A stretch of DNA of 64,000 bases from Linnemannia elongata (GCA_036320915.1 JAXBDG010000014.1:124001-188000), one strand, 5' to 3'. Positions 32,911 through 47,170 are shown, counted from the stretch's first letter. The notes: generated by a model not told the origin, from the letters alone. A program made the numbers and translations.

Positions 32911-33816
32911 ATTTAGCATTTACTAGATGTATTTTCTTTAGCATTTGCTCTTTCTTTCAACACATAAACATCGTTTTCGCATTAGATGGAATTAGTAATG
33001 GAGAGCATGGCGCTTTGTGAGTACAATATCAAAATCATACTTTATTGTTTCTTGACGTCGCCTTTTGCTTAATTTTTTTTTTTTTTTTTTTTGTGTAGAT
33101 ATACATGCGGTTTGCGGCCAGACCACATTACATGAAAAAAGGCGTAGTTCGATGGCGAGGCACCACCCGCTGGCCAGGTCGAACGTTTTTCTTTACGTCT
33201 TCTCTTGTTTCGCTTTTTCCTTCTTAACACTCCCCCTCCCCCATTCCTCCTTCTTTTCTTCTTCTTCGTATCAATCTCTGCCAGCTTCATCCTCTTCCTT
33301 CTCTTTCGACTCATTCCTCGCCCTTTCAACCTTCTTTTTCCCTTTCATTCAACTCTCATACCTTCATTCACCAACGCAATTTTTTCTCCATCTCCGTTGT
33401 GCCCTTTCCGTTCTGTTCACTCATTGTTCGGGCCGTGAGAACAAAGGACGACAACTTGTCGATATGGGATGAGAACATCCGAGAGGGATGGACTAAATGA
33501 CGGTAATGGGCACTGGACGGCAAGAATGATATCGAGTAGGACTCGATAATTTGTAGGACCTGAGCCTCTTTGTCATAGTCGAAGCAACGCAGAGGGGGAT
33601 TGAAGCACTGCAACATCCGGAATTCTATTGAAGAATGAGACAAATGTGCAGAAACCTAGTAGTATTATGCTCAGACTTGAGTACCTTTTTAGCCACAACC
33701 CACATATTCCATGAGAAAAAACAAATAACGAATCGTGAAAAGCCCTTTTTTGGAATGCTGCGTTTATTTTCCCATGATCTGATATCGCACTGAAGAATGA
33801 AAAAAAGAAAGTGTTG
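32911..33816. other. Intergenic with poly(T) tract and pyrimidine block
   Basis: A T run at 33074-33092 and an almost pure C/T plus-strand block at 33215-33420. No gene was recognised. The 3' UTRs of the convergent NACHT and TMEM184 genes must lie here. Confidence 0.45.
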
Positions 33817-36800
33817 TTACAAGAAAAAGAACATGGGTCCGCGGTGCTCTTCCTCGGGAGATGGCTGCCGCTGCTGGCCATCGCTACCCTGGCCTTGGTT
33901 ATATCCGCCACCCCACTGACTCGCCGACGAATCCGTCTGGTAGGACTGGTACCCATAACCATAGGTATCATACCCACTCCCGAGATGATTCTGCGTCGTT
34001 GTTGGTGCTGCTGCCTGTTGCTGATACTGCCGTTGTTGATATCCCTGACCTTGTGTATTGACGGGTGTGTGGGAGGCTCCTCCCTTCTTCTTCTTCTTGT
34101 TCGGGACATACCCATTGACGTTATCGATACAGCCTTCCCGTGACTCAACCGGCTGCGCTGAAGACGAAGTCTCCTTATCCCGCCCAGCTCCTGCTCGTCC
34201 AACGTGGTACGACGAATCCTGCTGCTGTTGCTGCTGAGACTGCCGTGATGCTTGATGATCCCATCCAGCTTTGCCAAAGGTAGCCCCACCACTCGAAGAT
34301 TCACTCATCAACGGCCTCGCCTCATCGCCAGCATACCCGCCCTCGGCCCTCAACAACGACGACCCCTCACCATACTGTTTTGCCTTCTTCTTGTTCTTCC
34401 TAGCCATTTTCCGCCGGTCGCTTTCTTTGGACCGCTTGGGGTCATAAACATCAATGGCCGGGAAATTGTAATCGCCAAACTCCAACTGCTTGGATGCATC
34501 ATAGAGTTCCTCCATTCCATCATCATCGTGCTCATCCACATCTGCAAAGCACAAACTTGGCGCCCGATCCTGATAACTGCTGCTCAGAACTTGTTGGCTG
34601 TACGAATTGGGGTTCCGCAAGTGCTCTGGTCGCTGATGCTCCGACATATTGGTTGCGAGTCCTCCTGATCCTTCTGCGCCAGATATGCTGCTATTTCCAG
34701 AGGCTCCGATCTTGTTGGTATCGGGCAACCAGTACTTTGCAGATCCGCCACCAGTGTATCTCAAACCAGCCATGATTCTGCCAGACCGACTCATTCCGAC
34801 CGTAGCAACACCCTCCGAGGGTTCAAAGGTCCTGTACGTGAATCGAGTGCCCTTGAGGGTTTCCAACGAATCCTGGATGATATCCTTAACCCCGCTTGCA
34901 TCTCTGACGGCATAATAGATCGGCATTCTGGCTGAGTGGATATCCAGTTCCGTGTAATCCTTGTGCGAGAAGGCGTACCAATGTCCAACAGATGCAAAGA
35001 CCATCTCGAAGCAAATCAAGAAATCCTGAATCGCCACTGCAGTGTCGGGTGTCGTGTTACTCATGATGCCCATAGCAATTAGCACCGAGATTGCGAATCC
35101 TTGCCAGAACGAAAAGAAAATAACCGCCTTCACGCACAGGAACTTTGGGATCGGTCTATTTCACATGGATTGAAGTTTCACGGTTAGTTCTATGCTTCGG
35201 TTTCATATGAATAACGAGAATTACAAGGTGCAAATTAAAATTGAAAAGGAGGTGAGATGCTTACCGGAACTCCTCAAGATCGTCATGGGTGGCCATGAAG
35301 AACATGCCGAGACAGTAGAGACTGAGACAGACGCTGAGGTTGTAAACGAACGAGACCCAAAAGTATCCTGAACTCAACGAGATTGATCCGTCATTGTAGG
35401 CGCCATTGGATTTGAGCAACATGGTGACGGCTGCAAGGACGGGCTTGACGTAGACATACTGCAGAATGCCTCTCTTGATGAACAGGAACGTGTATGGGTC
35501 GCCCACCTATTTTGAAAAGAAAAAGAGGAGAGAGGGGATGGCAGGAGGTTATGTCAGGTGAAGCCAGGATGTTGACCATGTTTTCCGCAATGAGATGCAA
35601 GCCAGTCAAGAATAAAATATAGGCAACTTACGTCCATCTCCTTTGACCACATACTGACAGGCCAGACATGCTTGGTGTAAGGGCGTCCGTGCAACATGAC
35701 CAGCAGGGCGCGTTCTCCGCCCAGATAGCACACCAGCAAATTGAAGAAGCAGTAGATCACAAAAGCCTAACCAGATATAGTCAGCATAACGCCAAAGCAA
35801 AGGGGATTATCAGCCATGCAGGAAAAAATAAAGAGAGGGAGGAACTGCGGACGACTTCAATTGATTGGCGGGGAATAGTAATAAAAAAAAATGCCAAGAC
35901 ACACATATTAAGAGTACATGTTGGTTGTGGCGGGGGAGGGGAATTGCGTCTTGTTTTTGCCAGCATGAGCCATATGAATCATGGACATGCAAAGAGGAGG
36001 GTGAGGGAACAGGAAAAGAAAAGCTTGGCGGTGAGACGTACCTCGTAAATGTCACGGAAAGCGTCAACGTAGAAGGCCATGTTTAGCGATACCAGTGAGA
36101 TCCATGATGATATAGCAAAGATTGGGACCCTGTCACACAAAAATAAAAGGTAGAGAAAAAGGTGGATTCCAATGTGCCATTAGTATCCGGTTCCTTTGTT
36201 TGTATAGTCGTGATCCTGGATCAGTGCTTATTGATAAAAAAAAATACATGCGCCCTTTGTTGGTGTATGCTGACTTACATCCACAAGATCCTGACAACGG
36301 AACGTTGAAGTAACTATTGGTTGCATGAAGACAAACGGAGAAAAGGAAGAAAACAACAACGGTTAGTGCTATGCAAGGCCAGCCCAACGCAAAAGGAGAA
36401 TGCGCATGAGTGCATAAACAGTCGGCATAACAGGCAAGAAAATACAATGGAAAACAGCAAGAGAGAAAGAGAAAGAGGAAAGGAAAAGGGGGAGGGTGTG
36501 CGTACAACAATCACATTGAAAAGCAAAGAACAACAGCAACGAAATGGTTGGAGTGTGTGCTCGCGTGAGTGAAGGGGTGTTGGTCGTTAAGAAATCCGCG
36601 TTGTCCAGGTGGTCACCAGAGCAGCTAGCAGCTTTACAAAACAATCAACAGCAGGCTGTCACGGTTGCTTTCCTGCCTATTCATCCCCTTCTTCCCTCTC
36701 CTCCACCACCCGACCCACCCCTCTTTTCAAAAGAAAAACATAAACCCAAGTTCTTGAAGAAACTTACAGGCTTGCGATAGTTCTTGAGTTGCATCCAGAT

Positions 36801-36917
36801 GGCGACAAAAGAGATCAAAGTGGCGCTGAAGGCAAAGAAGCCGGCGGACCAGACAGCAATCGAGGGTAACTCTGCACCGGATCCTCCACCGTCTTCTGGT
36901 GCAGCGTGAGGGTCCAT
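33817..36917 (-). CDS. TMEM184/OST-alpha (Solute_trans_a) family membrane protein
   Basis: Six exons on the minus strand: 36917-36768, 36313-36279, 36129-36042, 35766-35632, 35506-35265 and 35155-33817; 1989 nt, 662 residues, phases consistent. The N-terminal 300 residues hold about seven membrane helices with family hallmarks: RSVVRILWMVPIFAISSW, YVDAFRDIYEAFVIYCF, LGGERALL, KRGILQYVYVKPVLAAVT, GYFWVSFVYNLSVCLSLY, then KFLCVKAVIFFSFWQGFAIS. The family includes animal TMEM184 and OST-alpha and plant LAZ1; fungal members are found on endomembranes and their substrate is unclear. The C-terminal 350 residues are hydrophilic, with a basic KKKAKQ stretch and a Q/Y/G-rich tail, and are presumably cytosolic. 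One exon of only 35 nt (exon 2) is needed to complete the first conserved motif. Confidence 0.9.
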
Positions 36918-37664
36918 TATATCGTCGATGTGTGTTTCAATCGTCCTCGTGTGAGTTGTTTGTTGCGTTGTGTGGTTTTTGGTGCACTTTTTGATAGGGG
37001 TATATGTGTGTGTTGTGTCCTATGGTTATATGTCTTATTTCCTGTGCCTGCTAGTTGCTTGGCAGCTTGGTTGCTTGTATAGAGTTAGTCGTTTCAGTTG
37101 GAGGTTGCCGTTTCCGAGGGCTCAAGAGGGTGCGAAGTTCGTTGCAGAAAGTATTCGTTGATGTTGTTGGTTGGTTGGTGAAAGGAATGAAGAGAAAAAG
37201 AAAGAGGAGTCAGGCGGTGTTCAGCTATGAGTACAAGGGGAGACCCAGGTTGGCTATATGTCGTTTTTAGTCTGGGAAGGAGTGAGAAGAGAAGAAGGTG
37301 AAGAGAAAGTGGAATGAGTGAGTGAGTGAGCCCCAAGGAGGACAAAGAGAGAGGGGTAAGGGAGGAAGGGGAAAAAAGCTACCACGGAGTCAAGTCCGTC
37401 TTGTTCACCCGAAGAAGAAGAAGGTGAAGGGCTAGTTGGCGAAGTGTAAGAGAGTACGCACTAGTATACAAAAGAGTAAAGAGGGAGGAGAGAAAGAGAG
37501 AGACAAGTAACTTGTTGTTCTTGTTGCCGGTGTGGATGTTGTTGCTGTCCTTTGTCGACCGTTGGAATGGGAAGCGTGTAATGAGAAACGGAGACAGAAC
37601 AACAGGAGACAAAAAAAACTGGTGGCGGGGGCCAGTTGTGCGTAGTGACTGACTGAAACAAAGA

Positions 37665-37668
<4 letters not shown>

Positions 37669-37711
<43 letters not shown>
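37669..37711. repeat. GA dinucleotide microsatellite
   Basis: An uninterrupted run of about 20 GA units in the 5' flank of the TMEM184 gene. A shorter TG run lies at 37858-37880. Confidence 0.9.
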
Positions 37712-37715
<4 letters not shown>

Positions 37716-39078
37716 CTGCGAACAAAGGGGACAAGGAAAGAGAAAGAGATCCGGAATCTATGACGACGACGGGTGAGGAGGAGGGAGTGATGTCGGAGAA
37801 GGAGAAGAGGGAAGGATCTGAGAAGAGAAGAAAGAAGAAAAGGAGGAGCTGTGTGAAGTGTGTGTGTGTGTGTGTGTGATGGGGAAAAGTAAAAAGAGCG
37901 TGGGTAGTGTTGGCTTATGTATAAGCAAAAGTCAGCCAACCAGCGACAAGGTCATTGTATCGGCTGATTCTACGATGATGTTGTCCGTCTTTGGGCTTGT
38001 CTTCGCGTGAAATTGCAGCGCATGCGATCGATTTGTCTTCCTTTTTTTTACAAAACTATGTCATCGGCAAAGCACGGCAAAGCAAAAAATTTGGTGGCAC
38101 ACACTGTCAGAGCATGGAGCATGTCCGCACCTACAATTCTCCGCCGTCTGACTCTCTGCTTTTTGTTTACCTGTCTACTTGCACTTTTCTAACTATTTGC
38201 TCGAGTGGCCTGACTGTGCACTCCCTACCATATCAAGGCATCTTACTTCCTTCAATTGCACACAATCCCATGGCCAATGCTTTCAAGGGAACTGCGTATC
38301 CTTTTCGCATTGCAAAGGAGTCATCAATCCACACCCCTAAAAACTGCTATTCTCTTCTCATCCGCCCGCCCAGACCATCGACTGGACCCTTTTTTTTTCT
38401 TTTTCTTTCAAGTAGTCTCACTTGCGTACTGTCTTAACATCGTTTTCACTATCGTCTATTCATGGCAGGTGCACTTCTTTCACTCACTCCGATTTCCCTG
38501 GTGTCTGATTGGTCACTTTATGCTCGACGCGTCGTCCATCAACAGACACGAAAAACGTGGCATAGTCAGAGAGTAGATCTCACTATTTTGGTCACATATA
38601 CATACATCTCTTTCCTCAGGGACCTTAACTTATCCATGCACGTCTATTCCACCACACCACTTTTGAGACCATGTACTTATCCTCCCGTATGTACTGTATA
38701 CACGCCGTCACCAACGAAGGCTATGCCTTAGGACGACATGTCACCCGGAGTTACAAGCAACACACTCACGCAGGCCACAAATGTATCCTGTCTTGTGTAT
38801 ACTATCCTATTTTTCTTCCGTATCCTCTCCTTTTTCTTCTTCTATGCCCTCAAATAGGGTTTTCTTATTTCATTGTGTTCTTACCACATCCATCATAGGA
38901 ATGCGATGCAATGCAAGAGAAAGTCCAAAAAAAAAAAAAATTGATTTGAAATGCGCATAATGGTCCATAACAACAACTACAATAACAACTACTACAAACA
39001 CTTTTGAACACAAAGCAAAGCAAACGTGTCACATTCATCCCTTTCCTCTGCCATTTATTTGCTTGACAGACATGCCTC

Positions 39079-39111
<33 letters not shown>
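39079..39111. repeat. GT dinucleotide microsatellite
   Basis: About 16 GT units in a region without genes. Confidence 0.9.
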
Positions 39112-39115
<4 letters not shown>

Positions 39116-42100
39116 TCAACATTATCCTTTCTCGCTGCCAGGCAGATTCTTTGTATTTCGTCGCGTTTTTTTTTTCTTTCTTCATCCGTTTCCTCATCAA
39201 CTATTGTGCTACACTCTTCGTTAGGAAACCTCTTTTTCTAGAAAAACCTTCTCTTACCATATCTGTTCGATTCGAATGAAACTCTGACTGGCCCCCATTC
39301 CAGAGCATCGTTTCTTTCTCCCCCTCTTGTTTTGCATCCACTCATCCCCCCACGTCCCACCCCCCTCTCTCTATTCTTTTTTTCCATTAAAAACATCAAA
39401 GCAACCTTGTTCCTTTGGTCGCACAAAAAAAAAAAAAAAAAAGGGTTGCCTTTATTTTTTCTCTCTCACTCTTTTGACCCCCACTCAAGAATTACAACTG
39501 CAGTCCATTCTTAAATAACTAACTGATAGAAATGGAGGCGAAACGATGGTCAACACATCTTTTGAGGAGAAAGAGCAAAGAAAAAAATGTACGATAACGG
39601 AGGGATATGGCTACTTGATAATAGGCAAATCGATTCTTGGAGGCGCTCGACGGGGGGTGTGTGTGTACTTGGGGGGCTAAGTTTGGGCAAAAAAACATGT
39701 CCATCGAAAAAGGTCGATTTTGGAAGGAGACAGAAAAAGGTGAAAGGAAAGAAGGAGCGCCCGTGCGAGAAGGAGAGAAGGAGCGGGAAGGAGAGAAGGG
39801 GGGGAGTGCACGAAGGAGAGAAACAAAGACCTGCAGTGAACGGGAAGGAAACGAGAGGAGGAGTAAAAAGGAAAAAAAAGGAGGAAGGACCATGGTCAGT
39901 TCCCCCCCTGAACAAGAAAAACACATTGCGGTCTTGTATTTTGCCACACACACTCCCTCCAGTCGATATTTTCACCCGCATGCATAGATGTTCCACACAG
40001 TTCTCTTGTCCCACAGAAGGATGATTCTTCACTTTCTGTTTGCATACAAACAATGGTCGACAAGGTGTGAAAAGGGTAAGGGAAGGATGGATGATGGGGT
40101 CCATCCAATCGGCAGCGTAGTAATATGCAAGCCGTCCATATTGTTTTGCCATTGGGACAGAAAAAACAAAGACAAGGAGAGGGCGAAAGGAACAAAAGTG
40201 TCACAGACATGCTCAGGGACTAGAACCAGGGCCAACGCGGAGTGAAAATATGGTCAAAGGGGAAAGTAAGGGAAAAAGTAAAGGAAAGCAAGGAATGTTG
40301 AACATGGCATGGGTCCAACTTACACCATAAATACAAAGCAGAAGTGGATATACAATGCAATGTAGAACATATCGACGACGTAGTGCATATTGCGGTATGA
40401 ACATGGAGGAGAATAAGAGGAGAAGGAGGAGCATGTGTCCCTAAAGGAGAAGTGGAGATGATGTGGAGGATGGGGGAAGGAGAAGCCATGAATGCGTCTA
40501 TCCGTATCATATTTGTAAACTCTAAGGAACACTACGCGCACGCGCACTCATGCAAAAACACGTTTTCATTCTTCCTGTGTTTTCTCCATACCATCGCAAT
40601 TGTTCGGCGACAGTGCCAAGTATAAGTTTCATCATGATCTCGTCTTTATTTTAAGGAAATATCGGGTGTGTGTCTGTCAGTCAGGGTCAGGGTCAGGGGC
40701 TATAACAAACGAGACAAGGAAGAACGAGAGAAAAACGAAAAGGACGATGGATCACGATCAGGACCAACCTCACAAACCGACTTTGCAAAAGTAACAGACC
40801 AACTCGCGTCAGGGGAGTTCTTTCTCTGTCTCTATCACTCCTTCCATCTTGTTTTCTTGTTTTAGGAAGGAAACAGGTGAAAAGGACATGGAACGGGGGT
40901 CAAGGGTCAATTATTCGTGTCTGAACACAAAAAATAGACCAACGTGAGGAGAAGAGAAAACACGGCAGTACATGAACTAGTTTTGTGTGAATCAGGAGAC
41001 AATCTTCGTTCTGTTGGTTGTGATAGAAATAAAGTTGTTCAACTCTCTTTTTTTCTTTGCCTCGGACCAAGGGAGAAGGAGGAGGAAGAAGGGACAATGG
41101 AGAAAAAGGGATGAAGGTTGAAGAATAAGGACAAGGACAAGGACGTGGACATAAAAAGAAAAAGGAGAAGGATCGGGTTTATTTTGTAAAACAATGTTGA
41201 AGCATAATTGCTAATACCAGTAGAAGGAGGTCCCTTCTTTTTTTAGACATTGTTCATTATGGATCCATGGGGCAATTGGTAGGCAATTGCCGTCGTCGTG
41301 GGGTGACCAATGGAAGAGAGATAATTGAAGGGAGAGAGTGTATGTGATACATATATGCATGTAAATATGCATGCCAAGGCATTGTCAGGCTGAAAGAGGT
41401 AAAAAGTAGCAAAAAGAAGAAAAAGGGTTCTCACTCTCCTTTGAATATACGGCAGAGCAGATGTATAAGCCGAAGTACATACACGCAGACACGCATGATG
41501 CATGGATTGCAGAGCATGCATGTCGACAGCATAGCCTGGGTAACTTCCCCGCTCTCCGGGCGGGTGGGGGCATCTACCTTACCAACTGCATTCAGTGAGT
41601 GAGGCGAATGGAAAATAGGCGAACAGGAGTAGAAATGGATCAATCAATTGTCGATGTTTGCTGACATTTCTCCTTCCCTTCATTGCCCTCGTTTTTCTTA
41701 CTTCTCTCCTCTTTTTCTCTCTCTCTCTTATCTCTCTTTTTCATCCTTCTTTCTTCTTCCGTTCTTTATTTTCTTCTGTCCCTCGCTCATACTTTATTTC
41801 GTTGCTCTCTTCTTTTTTTTTTTTCAGTCGATCGCTTTCTCGTCTTCTCATTGACAACCTCGGTCTTCTCTTTCTCTCACTTTCTCTTCCTCTCTCTACT
41901 TGCCGAGACAAACACCCCTTCACTCTCGTTCAACCCTATCCTCCGTAGCCTCTCGTTCTCACACTCACACTTCTATCCTCCCATCTAATCTATTGCCTAA
42001 TCGCCCACCCCCTTCTCTCCCTCCCCGTCCTCTCCTCCACTCATATTCAATCCTAATCTGCTCTATTCCAGTCCCATACTCTATTGACCCTTCTCGGTAC

Positions 42101-43769
42101 CTCTTTTACTCTCGCTTATTTTTTCACTAATCCCCAACCCTAAAGGTAACGCCACATCCGCAAGCATTCTCCATCCACTTTCTCTGTTCGTGAACTTTTC
42201 CCCTTGTCATATCTCTTTCTTGTATCAAATCTTTTCCCTCATGCCATATCAGTCAAGCAGGGGTTTCTTGACATCCCATTTCCCCCGTCAATTGGCCCCT
42301 ACTTTTCTTTTTTCTCGCCCATAACAAGAAATGCGCACATACCCTACGCTACGACCAGCAGTCCTTATTTCGTAGTTGATTTTGCGCTTTATTTCTTATT
42401 TGAGCCCTTTGTGCGTTTCACTATCCAAATGGACACGTCTTATGGATCGTATGAATTAAGAGATAGAGTAGAGTAGGGGGTTGGACAAAGGCAGCAGGGG
42501 CTTGGAGTTTGTGTAAGGGCTCGGCTATTGCTAGGGTTGATATTTGCTCGTTCGTCCATGAATGTGAAGCAAGGAAGAAATGGGTTGCGTTTGTTTTGTT
42601 CTGTAAGGGTCCCGCACACGGAACAATGCACGATGATGAGAGCAATTTATTGACGTATGGTCACACCATCCCTTCTCAATTATACCATGTGTGTTCTGAC
42701 GCTACCTCTACTGTACCCCATTCTTCGTCCCTACCCTGTCTCCACCATCAAACAAACACCATTGTCGTCACTATCCTCCATCCCTCAGTCCCTTTTTTGT
42801 TTCTTCTTCCTCTGTCCTCTGTTGTACGGCGCACAGTTACGTCGTCATTTTTTTTTCTCTAACCTTCTCCGTACGCGTTTTTTTTTACCTCCTCCTTTTC
42901 CGCGTTTTCCGTCAATTGTTATTTACGCGCACCCTTTCTTCCTTCCTGCCACCGCGTGTTTTGTTTGTCTTCTCGTTTCTGTCCATAACAAGAAATGTGC
43001 GATTGGCTAAAAAAAAATCAATTCAAGGGACCAAATCAACAACGTCAACGAACCATACAAACCAAGGGAGGCGATGTGGAGTTTGTTCTCGATGATTCTG
43101 CCTCACTCTTATATGTGTAGGAAGGGAGAGAGTGCTCTCGTACACACAACGGGTAACGGAGAGTAAGATGAAGGAAGGAGACATAGGTGAGGAGGAGCGA
43201 GAGGGGCAATTGAAAGAGGAGAGAAGAAGAATAGGAATTGAAAAAAAGGATGGCCAGTTTTGTCATTTACAGGTTGGTGTTGGCAGGATGTGATGCCAGC
43301 CGTGCCGTTGTCGTTGTGTAAAGGGGTTGGTTTATACACCATGGACTTTTTGTTCATGGCCAGCAATAGAGGAATAAGTATAGGATGATGGTTCACTTTG
43401 AATTTGTTCTACATTTACTGAATGACCTTGTTGTCGAAAATGTTGTGGAGTTGGTTTGTGCTGTTTGCCAGCGTCTATTCGTTACGATGTTACTTTGTAA
43501 ATGGGGGTTTTTTTTGTGGCGATGCTGGAAGGATCTCATCTACTCATCTACTCACGCTACACAAAAGAAAAAAGAAAAAGAAAAAGAAGAGATAAATGGT
43601 ACGATGGTACGAGAGAGAAGAGATGACGACGACGAAGCATGGGCATGGGCTCGAGGCTAAAAAAGAAAGATGGTATAAACCACATACAATTGCAAGCATT
43701 GCATTGACTCCTTCTTTCTTCCCTTCCTTCATTTTTCCTCTTTTCTCTTTTCTCTTTTCTCCTCCTTCA

Positions 43770-43815
43770 TTTTCTCTTCTCTTCTCTTCTCTTCTCTTCT
43801 CTTCTCTTCTCTTCT
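43770..43815. repeat. TCTCT pentanucleotide tandem repeat
   Basis: About nine copies of TTCTC in the pyrimidine-rich region before the 44145 gene. Confidence 0.85.
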
Positions 43816-44144
43816 GTCGACTCATTCCACTCATATCCATCAACCGATCATTCCATACATATTAGCCATTTCTATAAATTATCCGACACTCGACTTCCTA
43901 TCCCCCGAATCGATAATCGACTTTTTTTACCAGGACCAGGATACCTCATCCTTCTTCAGACTTTTCCCTCGTGGCAAACAACCGACAACACTACACACAG
44001 ACAAAAGCTCTTTCTATTCTTTCTCTTGCTCACACCCTCTCTGTCTGCATAAAGAGACAACACTTTAACTACAACATTAACGAATAACAAACTCAACAAA
44101 CTCAACAAAAAAACAACAACAACAAACAAGAAAACAAAACGAAT

Positions 44145-45038
44145 ATGACGACCTCGTCAAGGATGGACCAGAGTATTCGTCCAGGATACCCGCACCAACA
44201 CCACGTCCTCCAAGAGTCCCTCCACCCTCATCACCCCTTCAGTCTCGCTACCACCACCTCTTCCTCGAACAGCAATGGCACCTCCTCTTCTTCATCCATG
44301 GATGGAGTCATTGGGTCCCATTCCATCAACAGCAACATCCCCTTGCCGCCACTTGCATGTCTGTCCGAGGCAGCAGCAGCCATCTCCTCTGCCGTCCAAC
44401 AACAGCATTTTATGGGAAGAGATAATCACCATCGATATCATGGAGGACATCCTATGACGACAACCTCCAATCCTACCCCTTTTACGACAACAACACCAGC
44501 CAAATTTACAGGAGCAAGTCTAGGCAGTAGCAACAACTACAAGGAAGGAGGAGGAGGATCAAGGCCCCAGTTGCCTTCCCCTGAGAGTAGTAGCAGTCAC
44601 CACGAGCACCAGCCCACTTCATGCACCTCCTCTCTGGCCACGTTGTCGACTTTTGGATCCACCACGTTGTCTTCTTCTACTTTGTCGCCTGCTGATTCTA
44701 CTTCTACTACTTCCTCCAATCATGGATCGTCCCTCTTTGACCACTCACACTCTCAGGGTAAGTTATGCACACACTCACTATAGGCCAGCTTGCTTCTTTT
44801 TTTTTTTTTATTGTTTTTACCACATTTTCACGCAGTGAACACATATCCACAACATCATCAACAGCAGAGCGGAGGAAGTGAAAGAAAAGAGGAGGGATGG
44901 CACGGCGGAGGCAGAGGTGTGAGACGACATACGCTGGATTGTGGAGAGAACAATTTTTGGTTTTTTTTATCCGTGTGTCTGACTGTAACAAGTGTGGGTT
45001 GGGTTTTGGGTTCGTCACTTTGGGATTTCCTCGTGTAG
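44145..45038 (+). CDS. Ser/His/Gln-rich hypothetical protein (may be 5' part of the bHLH gene)
   Basis: ATG at 44145 follows a TATA-like box (43872) and an A/C-rich leader with AACAAAC repeats, a good start context. Exon 1 (44145-44757) encodes about 204 residues rich in S, T, H, P and Q, typical of disordered regions of fungal transcription factors. A GTAAGT donor starts at 44758. With the acceptor CACGCAG (ending 44835) exon 2 (44836-45038) is in phase and gives 271 residues, but its last 35 residues look non-coding. An alternative is a 2.4-kb intron to an acceptor at 47165, which would place this exon in frame with the bHLH protein at 47171. No domain was recognised. Confidence 0.45.
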
Positions 45039-45522
45039 TCTTTGTTGGGTACATAAAAACACAGAGAGCTTCTTCTGCTTTCTTGGGTGTGGGTGTGGGA
45101 GCAAAAAGATAGGAAGAGGAGTTTATCATGTCAGCCCGCTTGTTCATGATGGCACAGCATGCACCCACCATAGACGCACACTCAAGCAGACCAATGGGGT
45201 TCATCCATACCACTCCATTCATGCTCGCCTTGCCTTTTGCTTTTGCTCTATCCTTTTCTCCCTCCCTTCCCTTCCCTCCCTTCCTTCACCTGCATCAGAG
45301 CACATACACACACACACACACACAGAAGAAAAAAGAAAAAAAAAAAAAGTGAGCAAAGCGCACAAACCAGACTCTGTGCCCAACCGCGAACCACGTTTCA
45401 CCATCCGAGCCATCCCATTTTTTTTTTATTTTTTTTTTTTTGTATTGAGCTGGAGTCAAAACGGGAGCTCATCCCCCTTCTACCCCTCTGTGTAATCACT
45501 TCCTGTTCGGACAATACTTTAC

Positions 45523-45557
<35 letters not shown>

Positions 45558-46269
45558 TGAGAGATAACACATGCACACACAAACAGGTCCATAGAGGCAC
45601 GCATATGGGTACTCAACAAAAAATAAGATACATGCAAACAACATTACGACTCACTCTGAGGAATTGGCATTATTATAAGCGTGCAAAAGTGAACAACAAA
45701 GGGGGAAAAAAAGAGGCAGAGTGTGGTCATTCTGTCCCCCCGATAATGTGGCATGTCGTGGTGAATGGGAAGAGGGATCTGGTATGATATGCATGGGGAT
45801 TGACAAAGAAAGGGAAAGAAAACGAAGAGAAAGGAGAAAGGATATCGATGTATGCATACTTTATTCTGTGTTGAACAACAAGCACAAGGGGACGGAGAAC
45901 GAGAAGGAAGGAGGAGACAGATACAAGTCAAGACCATACACCAAGCACCAAAAGCAAAGAAGTATTGGTGATGGAAACGAAGAAACAAAAGGTGATGGGA
46001 GGATAGAAAGAAAAAAAAGAGACAAATAAGGTGATCAGTGATCAAATTGATTGATGGATTGATAGATCCACTGCTGTTGTCTTGGATTGAGGAGTATAGT
46101 AAAGGGAAATGAGGATTACCATGTGGGATATTGGTGAAAGAGATGGAGTCATATTATAAGAAGGAAGGCAAGAGGCGATGATGATCATATGGAGAAGGAA
46201 CACTAGAAGAAGATGATGAAGTTATTTCCAAGGGGGTGCATTGCCCAAGAACACGTTCCAATTGAGAAG

Positions 46270-46326
<57 letters not shown>

Positions 46327-47170
46327 CCCTTTTGCCGCCCCGATGATGATGGTCGATATCAGAAGTGTACAACGAAAGAGAAGAAAAAAAAAATGTTGAG
46401 GAGTGTGTGTCTGTCTGAGACAAGGAACAGGGCGAATGGCAACGGAAGGGTCGTTCGAATTTTTTTTTCTTTTTTTTTTTTCATTGACGGATAATGAGGT
46501 GAGGCGGCAGAGAGGCATTCCCTGTTTATGTGTGTGTGAGTGAGTGAGGAAGTTGGGCAAACACACACACACACATACACATATATGTAGGCATTGGACA
46601 GAGTTTCTCCGCTCGCTTGCTCGCCCTGTCTCTCTTCTTTCCTCCCGCTCATTCATTTCAATTCAACTCCACCCTACACCTTGTACACACACACGCACGC
46701 ACACACATAACTGTTCATAACATAACACACACGATACACACAACACACAGAGCAATTGGATTGTTGGTTTTTTTTTCCTTTGTTGTTGTTCGCCTTTGTC
46801 CTCAAGGTGGTGCCAACTCAAAGAAAAGGGAGAATCTCGGTCCTCATCACCTTATTGACCACCTCCCTCTTTTCTTGAACAACAAACAATCTTTTACTCA
46901 CACTCGTCTTCATCTTTTCTTCTTTCTTTCTTTCTCTTTCTTCCTTCCTTTCTCTTTTTTCTTTTCATCATCTCTCCTTCTCTCCTCACACCCTCTCCAC
47001 TTTACTTTCTTTTCATCACACTCCATCATCATCTGCCTTGACCACCTCCCCCCCTCTTCCTTCCCATCTTTGTCTGACTCATTTGGATCCAACCCATTTC
47101 AATCCAACTCCTAACTCCAACTCCTTGTATCAACACACCCACTCACCTTCAATCAACAACAACAGAGACA
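45039..47170. other. Intergenic or large intron with homopolymers
   Basis: Holds a 32-base T run (45525-45556), a CA run (45303-45324), the 52-base A run at 46273-46324, and a C/T-rich block (46880-47130) directly before the bHLH start codon. No gene was recognised. Confidence 0.5.
46273..46324 (+). repeat. 52-base poly(A) tract
   Basis: Uninterrupted run of A. The longest homopolymer in the window; length may be uncertain because of sequencing. Confidence 0.9.

Larger units (their letters stand above)
36918..44144. other. Long gene-poor stretch with strand-asymmetric blocks
   Basis: About 7.2 kb without a recognisable protein or RNA gene. The first kilobase is purine-rich (leader of the TMEM184 gene). 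Later blocks are strongly C/T-rich (41690-42130, 42680-42960, 43700-43850) or A/G-rich (39720-39890, 43180-43250) on the plus strand. Open frames of 100-200 codons here are F/L/S or K/R/E runs created by the skew, with no conserved motifs. A TATA-like CTATAAATTATC at 43872-43883 is the likely promoter of the 44145 gene. Confidence 0.5.

Noticed and set aside
37379..37939. 186-codon minus-strand frame with serine/leucine repeats
   Set aside because: Driven by the GA microsatellite and purine-rich leader.
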